From Thermomicrobiales bacterium (GTDB lineage: Bacteria; Chloroflexota; Chloroflexia; Thermomicrobiales; UBA6265): a stretch of DNA of 64,000 bases. Where the stretch lies: the NCBI GenBank assembly GCA_030447415.1, contig JAUJOZ010000006.1, forward strand, positions 1 to 64,000, written 5' to 3'. The stretch's first letter is position 1. Every line of letters starts with the position of its first letter. The translations under genes were made by a program, and so were the position numbers. The notes under the pieces are model-generated. The model saw only the letters and a program-made list of their open reading frames with translations, made no database searches and was not told the DNA's origin. Below are positions 52,351-61,332 of this stretch, piece after piece.

Positions 52351-53394
52351 TTACTCGTCGCCCTCGTCGTCCGCTTCCTCTGCCTCGTAGGGGGGGAAGC
52401 GGAAGCCCATGTCCCGGTCAAGGAGGCCGCCGTAGCCGAGGGCTGCGAGGTCGTCCGCCGTGACGCGCTCGCCGGCCATGATCCAGGGCAGCACCAAATC
52501 GGCCACGGTCGCCTTCGAGTACATCGAGCAGGAGGCGAGGTTGAAGATCGGCGTCTGCCCACGGTAGGCGAGCCAGAACATGCTGCCTGGGTGGGCCGGC
52601 GCCCCGAACTTGACCATTTCCGCCCCGATCCGCGGCAGCGCCACCAGCGCCGCGTCGAGCGGGTCGATTGTGTTGCCGCCGCCGGTCAGTATCAAGTCGG
52701 CGCCGTCGGCGACCAACCCCTCACTCGCCCCCGCGACCGTGGCCGGGTCGCTGGGGAGGTCCTCGAAGCGGAGCACCGTCCCCCCGTACCAACCGACTTT
52801 GCGCGTCACCGTTTCCCGGAAGCGGTCCCGGACCTTTCCTTCCAACCCTTCCGTCGTCACGACCCCCACCGCCAGCGGTCGGAACGCCTCGACCCGCACC
52901 GGCGGCGCCGGCGCGGTCGCCGCCAGGGCCTCCGCGTGCCGGTGGGTTGCCTCCGGCACGGCCACCGGCGTGATTTTGGCGCCGTCGACGCCCTGGCCAG
53001 GCATGACCGGCAACCGATCCGGCAGGGTGAAGACCGCGATGCCCGCCAGCCGGTTGAGCGCGACGACCGCCGCCGGGTCGACCCGCAGCAGCCCCTTCGT
53101 CGCCGCGACGAGGTTGAAGCGGCTCTGGACCGGACCCTTGATGGTCAGGCCGTGTCCGGCTACCGCCACGGCCAGTCGCCGCCCGGCCTCGTCCTCATGG
53201 ACGTCGTCCGGTCCCAGCCGCACCGCGTGCAGTGGCCGCCCGACCGTCGCCAGCGCGGCGAGGTCGTCCGCCTCCAACCGGTGCCCCTTGTGGAAGAGGC
53301 GTCGCCCGTGCGCCTTGACCTCCTCGGTGATGATCGCGCCGAGCAACGCTTCCGCCGGCCCGAGTCTGGCGGGGTCGAGGGTGAACGCTTCCAT
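52351..53394 (-). CDS. Molybdopterin-binding domain protein (MoeA/MogA-like)
   Basis: The product is about 347 residues. An N-terminal region (PAEALLGAIITEEVKAHGRRLFHKGHRLEADDLAAL) is followed by a C-terminal molybdopterin-binding domain with LILTGGGNTIDPLDA near residues 246-260, as in MoeA/MogA/CinA. This class is found near molybdenum hydroxylases and cofactor genes and probably processes or senses molybdopterin. The exact reaction is unknown. The ATG at 53394 follows ggaggag. The frame is open 86 codons further up, overlapping the divergent gene, without good sequence. The short acidic end is EEADDEGDE. Confidence 0.72.
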   Translation of the reverse strand: MEAFTLDPARLGPAEALLGAIITEEVKAHGRRLFHKGHRLEADDLAALATVGRPLHAVRLGPDDVHEDEAGRRLAVAVAGHGLTIKGPVQSRFNLVAATKGLLRVDPAAVVALNRLAGIAVFTLPDRLPVMPGQGVDGAKITPVAVPEATHRHAEALAATAPAPPVRVEAFRPLAVGVVTTEGLEGKVRDRFRETVTRKVGWYGGTVLRFEDLPSDPATVAGASEGLVADGADLILTGGGNTIDPLDAALVALPRIGAEMVKFGAPAHPGSMFWLAYRGQTPIFNLASCSMYSKATVADLVLPWIMAGERVTADDLAALGYGGLLDRDMGFRFPPYEAEEADDEGDE

Positions 53395-53605
53395 ACGATT
53401 GCAGCTCCTCCGGCTCTTCGCGGGCAGTGTGCCGCGATCCCCGGCCCGCGTCCAGCATGCACCGGCACGCGGGCTCGGCCAAGCGATGAGCCGCCTCCGC
53501 GGCGGCCGGCAACCTTTCGATCGCTGCCCGCGAGGCGACACCCGCCGCCGGTCGTCGTACTCCCGTCTTGCGTTCGTGTAAGATGGCCAACAAGGAGGCA
53601 AGGTC

Positions 53606-54097
53606 ATGGCCGATCCACCGAACCCCTTCGCCGGCTGGCTGACTGCCACCATGCGTGCCCGCGGCCTGTCGCAGGCGGAAGTGGCGCGCGCCGTCGGCGT
53701 CGGTGACCCGCAGGTATCGCGCTGGCGACGGGGGCAGGGGCTGCCGTCGCTCCGCTCCCTGCAGCGGTTCGCGGACGCCTTCGCGGTGCCGCGCGCCGAG
53801 CTCGAGCGCCTCGCCGGCTACCCCGTCGCCGCGCCGGCCGCCGAACCGGTCGCCGCCCCCGCCCTTCAGGCGGAGCTGGCCGCGTACCAGGCGCGCCACG
53901 GCCGCGTGCTGGCGCAGCGGGTCCCGCCACCTCTCTGGCGGGCCTACGCCGAAGCCTGTGAGGCCCTGGCCGACGCGCTGGCCGCCTCCTTCGCCGACGC
54001 GCTCTCCGATCTCCGGGGCCAACCGGCGGCCGATCCCGCGTCCGAGGCGGGCGGTCCGCCCGGTCGCGATCGCCCCAACATCGGCTTCCGATCCTAA
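53606..54097 (+). CDS. XRE-family helix-turn-helix DNA-binding protein
   Basis: The product is 163 residues. The N-terminal helix-turn-helix (TATMRARGLSQAEVARAVGV, DPQVSRWRRGQGLPSLRSL) is a typical Cro/XRE fold. The rest is an Ala/Pro-rich linker and a helical segment of about 50 residues with an acidic tail, perhaps a dimerisation part. The ATG follows aaggaggcaaggtc. It is 38 bases upstream of the epimerase gene on the same strand and divergent from the molybdopterin-binding gene. It could regulate either neighbour, but no operator was picked out. Confidence 0.8.
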   Translation: MADPPNPFAGWLTATMRARGLSQAEVARAVGVGDPQVSRWRRGQGLPSLRSLQRFADAFAVPRAELERLAGYPVAAPAAEPVAAPALQAELAAYQARHGRVLAQRVPPPLWRAYAEACEALADALAASFADALSDLRGQPAADPASEAGGPPGRDRPNIGFRS

Positions 54098-54135
54098 CCT
54101 TCTCGACGGCGCGACTCCACGAAGGAGCGAATGCG

Positions 54136-55170
54136 ATGCGGGTCCTTGTCCTCGGCGGCACGAACTTCATCGGGCCGCACGTCGTCCGTCATCTGGTCGC
54201 CATGGGCCACGACGTCAGCCTCTTCCACCGCGGCCGGACCGAGACCGATCTCCCGCCCGAGGTGGTCCACCTGCACGGTGACCGGCAGCGCCTGCCGGAC
54301 TTTGCGGAGGACTTTCGACGCCTCGCCCCCGAGGTGGTGCTGGACATGCGTCCCCTCGCAGAGGACGACGGCCGCGCGGTCGTCGGCGCCTTCCGCGGCG
54401 TCGCCGGCCGCGTGGTCGCCATCAGCAGCATGGACGTCTACCGCGCCTACGGGCGGTTAATCGGGCGCGAGCCGGGGCCGCCGGACCCGATCCCGCTGAC
54501 GGAGGAGGCGCCGCTGCGGGAGCGGCTCTATCCCTACCGGGAGGAGTCGCCACGGCCCTCCGATGACCCCCGCCGCTGGGCCGACGACTACGACAAGATC
54601 CTGGTCGAGCGGGTCGTCCTCGGCGACGCTGACCTCCCCGGCACCATTCTTCGCCTGCCGATGGTCTACGGCCCCGGCGACGGGCAACACCGGCCGTTCG
54701 AGTACCTGAAGCGGATGGACGATGGCCGTCCCGCGATCGTCCTCGATGAGGTGACGGCCGGCTGGCGCACGTCCCGCGGCTACGTCGAGAACGTCGCCCT
54801 GGCGATTGCGCTCGCCGTCGCCGCCGACCACGCCGCTGGCCGCGTCTACAACGTCGGCGAAGCTGATGCGCTGACCGAGTCGGCTTGGGCGGCGGCTATC
54901 GGCCAAGCGGCCGGGTGGGACGGCGAAATCGTGGTGCTGCCCGGTGACCGCCTCCCCGCATCGCTCCGCGCCGACCCCGGCATGGCCCAGCACCTCGTGG
55001 CCGACACGACCCGCATCCGGCAGGAGCTCGGCTACGCCGAGCCGGTCCCCCGCGACGAGGCGCTCGTCCGCACGATCGCCTGGGAGCGGGCGAACCCGCC
55101 CGCTGAGGTCGACCCGACCCGATTCGATTACGCCACCGAGGATGAGGTCCTGGCCGGGGTGACGCGGTAG
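54136..55170 (+). CDS. NAD-dependent epimerase/dehydratase-family protein
   Basis: The product is 344 residues. The Rossmann motif is VLVLGGTNFIGPHVVRHL, close to the GxxNFIG form of the extended/atypical SDR group. VAISSMDVYRAYG holds the Ser, and DDYDKILVERVV holds the catalytic Tyr-x-x-x-Lys pattern (here YDKIL). It probably acts on a nucleotide-sugar or an isoprenoid-linked sugar. Substrate not predictable. The ATG follows cacgaaggagcga. Confidence 0.82.
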   Translation: MRVLVLGGTNFIGPHVVRHLVAMGHDVSLFHRGRTETDLPPEVVHLHGDRQRLPDFAEDFRRLAPEVVLDMRPLAEDDGRAVVGAFRGVAGRVVAISSMDVYRAYGRLIGREPGPPDPIPLTEEAPLRERLYPYREESPRPSDDPRRWADDYDKILVERVVLGDADLPGTILRLPMVYGPGDGQHRPFEYLKRMDDGRPAIVLDEVTAGWRTSRGYVENVALAIALAVAADHAAGRVYNVGEADALTESAWAAAIGQAAGWDGEIVVLPGDRLPASLRADPGMAQHLVADTTRIRQELGYAEPVPRDEALVRTIAWERANPPAEVDPTRFDYATEDEVLAGVTR

Positions 55171-55347
55171 AGCGACAACTGAGGACCGACGGCCAAGCGT
55201 CGAGGGCTGACAGGAGACGGCAGCCTACCGAGCCATGTGTCATTGGGGTGCTCCGTGCGGCGGCTGGTCTCGATCCACACCGTGGCGGTTTGGCCGTGAG
55301 CGACGGATGCGTCGCCCCGACGATCGGTCCCGTCTCTTGTTGACCGC

Positions 55348-55755
55348 CTACGCCAGCAGCCGGCGCCCCTCGGCGGCAATCGCCTCGCCCACCCTGGAGG
55401 GCTCGTCGGCCTTGAAGTGGATGCCGTCCAAGTTGCTGGAGGCGATCACCCCCCGCGTCGAAGAACGTGCAGTCGTACCAGCCCGCGTTCTACCGGCAGT
55501 AGCGGGGAACTCGTGCGATTTAGCCTCGGCGCCGTCAAACATCTGGTGGTACTTCGGTGAGCCGTGCCATGACCGGCGGTGCCACCAGCAGGACGCCGGA
55601 TGCACGACCATTGAGTCCTTCCTCGATCACTCGGTACTCGTCTCCCAGCGCCTGTGCCAGCACCTCCGTCCACCGGGTCTCCGGCCCGAACCGCCCTTCG
55701 TCGCTGGGTCGAAACCTCCAGGTGTTCGAGTCCCGTGGCACAGAATCGTCTTCAT
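55348..55755 (-). pseudogene. SGNH/GDSL-type arylesterase, decayed
   Basis: From 55755 the frame starts with MKTILCHG. The sequence continues in another frame as SNTWRFRPSDEGRFGPETRW and QALGDEYRVIEEGLNGR, the block that normally follows the GDSNTWG catalytic motif. A further frame gives MFDGAEAKSHEFPATAG and VASSNLDGIHFKADEPS, the C-terminal block with the catalytic Asp and His. The middle of the protein (about 70 residues) is missing and at least two frame changes are present. This is a clear relic of a secreted or cytosolic esterase. Confidence 0.72.
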
Positions 55756-56175
55756 GCCCGCCCGCGCCGGGTCGTGGTCGGGGAATGCCGCGACTTGACG
55801 CGCGATGCCAGTGGTCACCAGCCAGGAGGCGCCCGATTGCTCGTGGGCAGGCGCTGGCAGGCGAACAGGTTCGCGAGACGGCGGTGGGACGCTCATGGGA
55901 GCAGGTTCCCGCAGACATGGGGGGTGTTCGACCGCGGCGGCATGGCGGAATGCGCTCGGGGGCATGGTGGCCGGAGCTGGCTTACAGGGGCGGTGTTGGG
56001 ATTGTATGTATGAACCCATGCGCGGCGCGCAATTGCTTATCTCATGAGTCAACAATCGGGCTAGCGCGGCGTCGCCGGTCATCGCAGGGCAGGATGCCCT
56101 TCCCTATGACACTGGTCGCTCCCGACTTTGACCAACGCGCGAAGGCACGCCCGCGCCCGCGCTCTCTGAAACAAC
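55756..56175. other. Gene-less stretch between the esterase relic and clpX
   Basis: No supported gene. The interval 55990-56060 has an AT-richer patch, but no promoter fits the minus-strand genes around it. Confidence 0.35.
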
Positions 56176-56202
56176 GAGGCCGGGGACACACGCCCCGGCC
56201 TC
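56176..56202 (-). terminator. Rho-independent terminator of the tig-clpP-clpX unit
   Basis: A 10-bp stem (gaggccgggg/ccccggcctc) with a 7-nt loop. In the minus direction it is followed by gttgtttcag, a T-rich tail. Confidence 0.75.
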
Positions 56203-56252
56203 CCACACTGTTTGATTTCAGGCGGCAAACGGGAACGCTCGGTTCCCGCGGG

Positions 56253-57551
56253 CTACGCCGTCTCGGCGTAGGGGATCTCCTGCTCGTTGACCGTCATCAG
56301 CAAGGGGCGGGTGCGATTGTTGACGACGTTGGCGTCGACGATGCACTTGCGCACGTTCTCGAGCGACGGAATCTCGTACATGACGTCGAGCAGGATTTCC
56401 TCGATCGTCGTCCGCAGCCCCCGCGCGCCGGTCTTGCGCTCCTCCGCCTGCTTGGCGGTCGCCTCCAGCGCGTCGTCGGTGAAGATCAGCTCGACGTTGT
56501 CGAGCGAGAAGAACTTCTGGTACTGCTTGACCACCGCGTTGCGCGGCTCGGTCAAGATCCGCATCAGCTCCGCCCGGCTCAACTGGTCGAGCGAGACCGT
56601 CACCGGCAGCCGCCCGACGAACTCCGGGATCAGCCCGTACTTGAGGAGGTCGTCGTGGTTGAGGTGGCGCAGCGGGTTCTCTTCTTCCGTGCGCTCCTCC
56701 TCGTTCGCCGCGGCCGCCGCCGAACCGAAGCCCATCAGCGCCTGCTTGCCGATTCGCTTGGCGACGATCTCGTCCAGCCCCTCGAACGCCCCACCGCAGA
56801 TGAAGAGGATGTTGCGGGTGTCGATCTGGATGTATTCCTGGTGGGGGTGCTTGCGCCCGCTCTGCGGCGGCACGTTGGCGACGGTGCCCTCGATGATCTT
56901 GAGCAAGGCCTGCTGAACCCCTTCGCCGGAGACGTCCCGGGTGATGCTGGGGTTGTCGGCCTTGCGGGCGATCTTGTCGATCTCGTCGATGTAGATGATC
57001 CCGGTCTGCGCCCGCGCCACGTCCCCCGCCGCCTGGATCAGGCGCAGCAGGATGTTCTCGACGTCCTCGCCAACGTAGCCGGCCTCGGTCAGGGCCGTGG
57101 CGTCGGCGATCGAGAACGGCACGTCGAGCAGCTTCGCCAGCGTCTGGGCCAGGAGGGTTTTCCCGCAGCCGGTCGGGCCGACGAGCAGAATGTTGCTCTT
57201 CTGGAGCTCGACGTCGTCATCGTTCTCGATGCCGGCGTTGATCCGCTTGTAGTGGTTGTAGACCGCCACCGAGAGGATCTTCTTGGCGCGATCCTGGCCG
57301 ATAACGTACTGGTTGAGTTGCTCGTACAGCTTGCGCGGGGCGGGGATCTTGGCGAAGTTCGGCTCGGTTCGCGGAGCGGGCGGCTCTTCCTCGTCGATGA
57401 TCTCCCGGCACAGCTGGACGCACTCGTCGCAGATGTAGACCTGGTTCGGCCCGGCGATCAGGCGCCGGACCTCCTCCTGACCCTTATTGCAGAAGGAACA
57501 CCGGTAATGCACCCGCCCACCTCGCGTCGACCCACCGCCGTTGCCGCTCAT
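56253..57551 (-). CDS. clpX: ATP-dependent Clp protease ATP-binding subunit ClpX
   Basis: The product is 432 residues. The N-terminal zinc-binding domain has CSFC at 18-21, CDEC at 41-44 and an extra Cys at 48. The AAA+ core has Walker A GPTGCGKT, Walker [11 protein letters not shown] and pore loop GYVGED. A later LMGF motif contacts ClpP. ClpX unfolds tagged or damaged proteins and feeds them to ClpP. The gene closes the minus-strand unit and is followed by a terminator. It starts 49 bases after the mini zinc-domain gene at 57601-57762. Confidence 0.97.
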   Translation of the reverse strand: MSGNGGGSTRGGRVHYRCSFCNKGQEEVRRLIAGPNQVYICDECVQLCREIIDEEEPPAPRTEPNFAKIPAPRKLYEQLNQYVIGQDRAKKILSVAVYNHYKRINAGIENDDDVELQKSNILLVGPTGCGKTLLAQTLAKLLDVPFSIADATALTEAGYVGEDVENILLRLIQAAGDVARAQTGIIYIDEIDKIARKADNPSITRDVSGEGVQQALLKIIEGTVANVPPQSGRKHPHQEYIQIDTRNILFICGGAFEGLDEIVAKRIGKQALMGFGSAAAAANEEERTEEENPLRHLNHDDLLKYGLIPEFVGRLPVTVSLDQLSRAELMRILTEPRNAVVKQYQKFFSLDNVELIFTDDALEATAKQAEERKTGARGLRTTIEEILLDVMYEIPSLENVRKCIVDANVVNNRTRPLLMTVNEQEIPYAETA

Positions 57552-57600
57552 GCCGTCCTACCTACCCCGGTCGTCGTCCGGCCCTGCGGCCCGGTTCATC

Positions 57601-57762
57601 CTAGCGTCCCGACCCGGCGTCGAGCTCCGTCGCTTCTTCCCGCTCAATGATCTCCCGGCAGGCCCGGACGCAAGCGTCACAGATGTGCACCTGGTCGGGG
57701 CCGGCGATCAAGCGCCGGACCTCCGCCTGCGCCTTGCCGCAGAACGAGCAGCGCCGCTCCAT
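57601..57762 (-). CDS. Stand-alone ClpX-type zinc-binding domain protein
   Basis: The product is only 53 residues. Its residues 4-43 match ClpX residues 17-56 at 30 of 40 positions by my own count. It keeps all four zinc cysteines (CSFC at 5-8, CDAC at 28-31) plus the extra Cys at 35. It has its own ATG and a ggcgggggag ribosome-binding site 14 bases after the clpP stop. It ends with a short charged tail ([11 protein letters not shown]) and has no AAA+ part. The ClpX zinc domain is known to dimerise and to hold adaptors and certain substrates, so this protein could mix with ClpX or titrate adaptors. That is inference. It is too short for most automatic gene finders. Confidence 0.85.
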   Translation of the reverse strand: MERRCSFCGKAQAEVRRLIAGPDQVHICDACVRACREIIEREEATELDAGSGR

Positions 57763-57776
57763 CGAGCTCCCCCGCC

Positions 57777-58433
57777 CTACAGCTTGTCGGCGCCACTCCC
57801 CGTGCCGTTGACGGTGGCGGTGACGCCCACCAGATGGGCCGGCTCCAGGACCTCGTCGACCAGGCCGTACTCCCTGGCCTCCTGAGCGGTCATGTAGTAG
57901 TCGCGCTCGGTGTCGCGCTTAACCTTGTCGAACGACTGGCCGGAATGGGCCGCCAAGATTTCGGTCAGCTTGGTCGTCAGGTTGAGCGTCTCGCGGGCGA
58001 CGACCTCGATGTCGGGCACGGCGCCGCGGAAGCCGGCCGACCCCTGGTGGATCATCACCCGGGCGTTGGGCAGCGCGAAACGCTTGCCCTTGGCGCCGCC
58101 GGCGAGCAACACCGCCGCCATGCTGGCGCCCATGCCCATGCAGAACGTGGCGACATCGGGCTTGATCATTTGCATCGTATCATAGATGGCCAACCCCGAA
58201 TACACGACGCCGCCCGGGGAGTTGATGTACAGCTTGATATCCTGCTCCGGGTCTTCGTATTCCAAAAAGATCATCTGCGCGATGATCAGGTTGGCAATCT
58301 GATCGTCGACCGGCGTGCCGAGGAAGATGATTCGATCCTTGAGCAGTCGGGAGTAGATATCGAAGGCCCGCTCCCCCCGGTTCGTGCTTTCCACCACCAT
58401 CGGGATCAAGTTCTCGATCTTCGGGATTTCCAT
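57777..58433 (-). CDS. clpP: ATP-dependent Clp protease proteolytic subunit ClpP
   Basis: The product is about 218 residues. The catalytic Ser lies in [17 protein letters not shown], the His in [11 protein letters not shown] and the Asp in [13 protein letters not shown]. It forms the two-ring serine-protease chamber fed by ClpX. The start ATG at 58433 begins the usual [12 protein letters not shown] sequence; the frame is open 16 codons further up. It is followed at 14 bases by the mini zinc-domain gene. Confidence 0.96.
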   Translation of the reverse strand: MEIPKIENLIPMVVESTNRGERAFDIYSRLLKDRIIFLGTPVDDQIANLIIAQMIFLEYEDPEQDIKLYINSPGGVVYSGLAIYDTMQMIKPDVATFCMGMGASMAAVLLAGGAKGKRFALPNARVMIHQGSAGFRGAVPDIEVVARETLNLTTKLTEILAAHSGQSFDKVKRDTERDYYMTAQEAREYGLVDEVLEPAHLVGVTATVNGTGSGADKL

Positions 58434-58761
58434 CGCTGGGGCGTCCTCGCCTTTCTGTCGGCCGTAGGCTCGATCGTCCAAGAACTAGAGGTCCGCGGCT
58501 CCCGCATCGTGGCCGAAAGCCGCGACGTGTGCGCGACCCAAACGGAGGGGTCGCGCGGGCGAATTTGGTGATGCCTTCATGATAGCCGCCCGCGCCCTCC
58601 GCGGGTAGCTGCCGGCTCGGGTAGGTCGTCACGAACGACGGCCGGCAGCCGGCGGCGCGGGGGCGATCCAGGCCCGCGTCGGGGCCGAGATCAAGGGCAC
58701 GGCATGCCGTGCCCCTCCCCGGCAGCCTGGGAATCGTCCTTTGCCACTGCCCCCCGGCCGC
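58434..58761. other. Gap between tig and clpP, containing a palindrome
   Basis: No gene. About 330 bases hold only the REP-like palindrome at 58695-58714 and GC-rich filler. A separate promoter for clpP may lie here, but it was not identified. Confidence 0.45.
58695..58714. repeat. 20-bp perfect palindrome centred on GCATGC
   Basis: gggcacggca/tgccgtgccc, perfectly symmetric, followed by cctccccgg. It shares its gggc ends and GCATGC centre with 5627-5646 and resembles 39538-39557. Confidence 0.75.
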
Positions 58762-60651
58762 CTAGTACGACGGGTTGGGCAGCGACCCGGCGGTGTCCGG
58801 TGGGCCCTGCGCCTCGAGCTCTTCGGGGGTGATCGCCTCGTCGGGTGCCGCCGCGGCCACCGCCGCGTTCTCCCGCGCGTGGCCCACCGCCGCCGCCTGC
58901 GCCGCGTCGGGCTCGGCCACGACGTCCGCGACTTGTACCGCCACGTCCTCGGCCCCCACTCCGGCCGGCGCGGTCGCCGCCAGGTCGCCCGGTTGGCCCG
59001 ACATTGTGCCGAGGGTGAGCGCCCGGTGGAGGGCGTCGGCGCCCGTATCGGTCCCCCCGGGGGCGGCGTCGGGTGCGGCCGGGGCCTGGGCTGCCTCCGG
59101 TGCCTGCGCCGGGTGATCGTCGCCCTCGCCTTCCCCGGCGTGGGCCTCCGCCACCGTCACCGTCGGGTCCGGCTCCTCGTCGGTCACGGCGTCGGCGGCG
59201 TCGGCGTCTGGCGCACCGCCCGCCGCCGCGGCCGGTTCGGTCGTCGCCTCGGCGTTGGACTCCGGTGTCGGCTCGGGCTCCACCCAGCCGTTGAGCACGG
59301 CGCCGCGACCCTCGGTGGCGATCTCGATCAGTCGCTCGGTGATCCGCCGCTCGAACAGGTCGTTACGTAGGATGCGGCGGAAGTAGTCGCTACCGTAGAG
59401 CTCGCGCCGCCGGTCGGCGTTGGGGTCGTCCCCCGTCGCCGGGCCGACCAGGCGCTCGATCTCGGCGTCGAGGTCCGCATCCTCGACCGTGATCGCCTCG
59501 CGCTCGGCGATCGCCCGCAGCAGCAGCGAGTTGCGCAACCGTCGCGCCGCGTCAGGCCGCAGCTCAGCGCGCAGCTCCTCCTCCGTCTGGTTGTTGAGGC
59601 GCAGGTACTCTTCCAGCGTCCGCCGGTTCTGCGCCAACTGCTGGCGGAAGGTTTGCAGGTCGTCATCGACCGCCTCGTCGATCATTGGCGCCGGCAGGTC
59701 GATCGTCGCCGTTTCCGCCATCGCGTTGATGATTCGGTTGACGACCGCCGTCCGCGCTTCCGTTGTCTTGCCCTGATGGAGGTCGTCGCGAAGGTCGCGG
59801 CGCAACTGCTCCAGCGTTTCCGTTTCGGCCACCGTCTGGGCGAAGTCGTCGTCCAGCGGCAGCAGGTCGCGCTCCTTCAGCCCCTTCAGGGTGACGGTGT
59901 AGTCCAGCGTTCGGCCGCGGATCTCGGGGTTGACCGTCTCGTCGTCCTCGGCGAAGGCGGCGAAGGCGATGGTGAAGCGCGCCGTCTCCCCGACGCGCAA
60001 CTGCTCGATTTCCTCCCGCAGCCGGTCGAAGAGGTTGCTTTCGCCCAGGACGAAGACGGCGTCCTCCACCGGCTCCTGGAACGGTTGATCCCTCTCCATC
60101 ACCCTCAGGTCAATCGTGACCTGATCGCCCTCGCGCGGGGTGCGCTGCTTCGGCACGAGCACCTTGTCCGGGCCAAGCTCCATCCCTTCCGAGGGCGGGT
60201 CAACCCACGGGCTCTGGCTGCGCCGCATCCGCTCCAGCACCTCGTTGACCGCCGCCTCGTCGATGCCGGCCTCGGCCGGCTCGACGCGGACATCCCGATA
60301 CGGCCCCGGGTCGACGGTGGGGTAGACCGGCACCGTCACGCGGAAGGCGAGCGGCTCGACGGCCACGATGTCGACGTGGGGATCGCCGACGGGGACCATC
60401 TCCTCCTGCTTCAGCGCCCGCCGGTACAGGTCCTCCATGAGGTCCTTGTGAGCCTCTTCAAGAAAGATCCCCCGCCCGTACAGGCGCTCGATCATCGCGC
60501 GGGGCGCCTTGCCGGGGCGGAATCCGGGAACGTTGACCTGGCCCGCGACCTTGCGGGCGGCCCGATCCATCGCCCGGGCGAACTCGTCCTCGTCGGCGGC
60601 GATGTCGAGCTGCACCTGACTCTCGGGCAGCCGCTCCACGCTCAGTTTCAC
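58762..60651 (-). CDS. tig: Trigger factor with a long low-complexity C-terminal tail
   Basis: The product is about 629 residues; bacterial trigger factors are usually 430-480. The ribosome-binding motif GFRPGKAP lies at about 43-50. A peptidyl-prolyl isomerase-type domain and the helical C-terminal arms follow to about residue 455. The last about 175 residues are rich in Ala, Pro, Glu and Asp without clear structure. The GTG start at 60651 follows gagagggg. Trigger factor holds nascent chains at the ribosome exit. Its place before clpP and clpX is the usual proteostasis order. The tail could be a spacer, a degradation handle or an error, but the frame stays open and ends cleanly. Confidence 0.93.
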   Translation of the reverse strand: MKLSVERLPESQVQLDIAADEDEFARAMDRAARKVAGQVNVPGFRPGKAPRAMIERLYGRGIFLEEAHKDLMEDLYRRALKQEEMVPVGDPHVDIVAVEPLAFRVTVPVYPTVDPGPYRDVRVEPAEAGIDEAAVNEVLERMRRSQSPWVDPPSEGMELGPDKVLVPKQRTPREGDQVTIDLRVMERDQPFQEPVEDAVFVLGESNLFDRLREEIEQLRVGETARFTIAFAAFAEDDETVNPEIRGRTLDYTVTLKGLKERDLLPLDDDFAQTVAETETLEQLRRDLRDDLHQGKTTEARTAVVNRIINAMAETATIDLPAPMIDEAVDDDLQTFRQQLAQNRRTLEEYLRLNNQTEEELRAELRPDAARRLRNSLLLRAIAEREAITVEDADLDAEIERLVGPATGDDPNADRRRELYGSDYFRRILRNDLFERRITERLIEIATEGRGAVLNGWVEPEPTPESNAEATTEPAAAAGGAPDADAADAVTDEEPDPTVTVAEAHAGEGEGDDHPAQAPEAAQAPAAPDAAPGGTDTGADALHRALTLGTMSGQPGDLAATAPAGVGAEDVAVQVADVVAEPDAAQAAAVGHARENAAVAAAAPDEAITPEELEAQGPPDTAGSLPNPSY

Positions 60652-61332
60652 GCCCGTCGCGTCCCCTCTCGCCTGAACCCATATCACACGGCTCGACGCG
60701 GTCGCCGCGGGGGCACCACGACACGACCGTGGTCCCGCGCGGCACCGGAGCCGCACCCAATGACGGCCGAGTATAGCAGAGGGGGGTAGCCGCCCCGGCG
60801 TGCCCGCAACAGTGTGCAGAGTGTGCCGCAGCCCGAACGGACACCGATGACCGAAGGTCGCCAGCCGTAGGTGCCGCCCGAACAAGTCGTACGTTCACGT
60901 TGCGACCGCCAGACACACGATGCTATGGTGGCCGCCGGTACTCGCTCGAAGCTCGGTTCCAAACGGTCACGCCGCTTCGTTCCGCTCCTGTGCCGCGTAC
61001 GGACACATCGGACGCGGAGCGTGGAGTGGTAGTCGAGCGGCAGAGCTTCGAAACCCGAATCGGCGCTCTTGACCGGGTCGGCAGGTGACGCGCGGCGCGT
61101 TGCGGCAGGCCGGTGGTGGGCGGGGTTCGTGTCGTCGCGGTGGACGGGTCGCGCTCGGATGGACCGAGTCGGTGGGGCGAGGATGGACGCCCACCGGGTC
61201 GGGAGCGCGGAACAGGCGCCGCGTCGACGAGCAAGGCCGCCGGTTGGCGGTCAAACCTTTCGTGATCCGCGGTCGGGACGCGTAGGCGCCTCGGGAGCGG
61301 TCAAGGATCAGAGCATCAGGAGGGAAGCAGCG
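60652..61332. other. Divergent control region between tig and the endopeptidase gene
   Basis: About 680 bases. A weak plus-strand promoter candidate is TTGCGA at 60900-60905 with TATGGT at 60924-60929 (18-base spacing). A leader of about 400 bases would then precede the endopeptidase start. It has many short inverted repeats but no riboswitch that I can name. Confidence 0.4.

Noticed and set aside
55557-57650. Plus-strand frame of about 700 codons opposite clpX and the esterase relic
   Set aside because: The minus strand encodes an unambiguous ClpX; the plus frame has no domain or plausible start context.
61020-61090. tRNA-like stretch (gtggtagtcgagcggcagagc, ttcgaaaccc)
   Set aside because: No acceptor stem pairs, and the T-loop lacks GTTCGAATC spacing; no cloverleaf could be drawn.
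60930-61332. Long leader before the M23 gene as a c-di-AMP (ydaO) riboswitch
   Set aside because: Cell-wall hydrolase genes often carry one, but the conserved gggggaacc-type core is absent.
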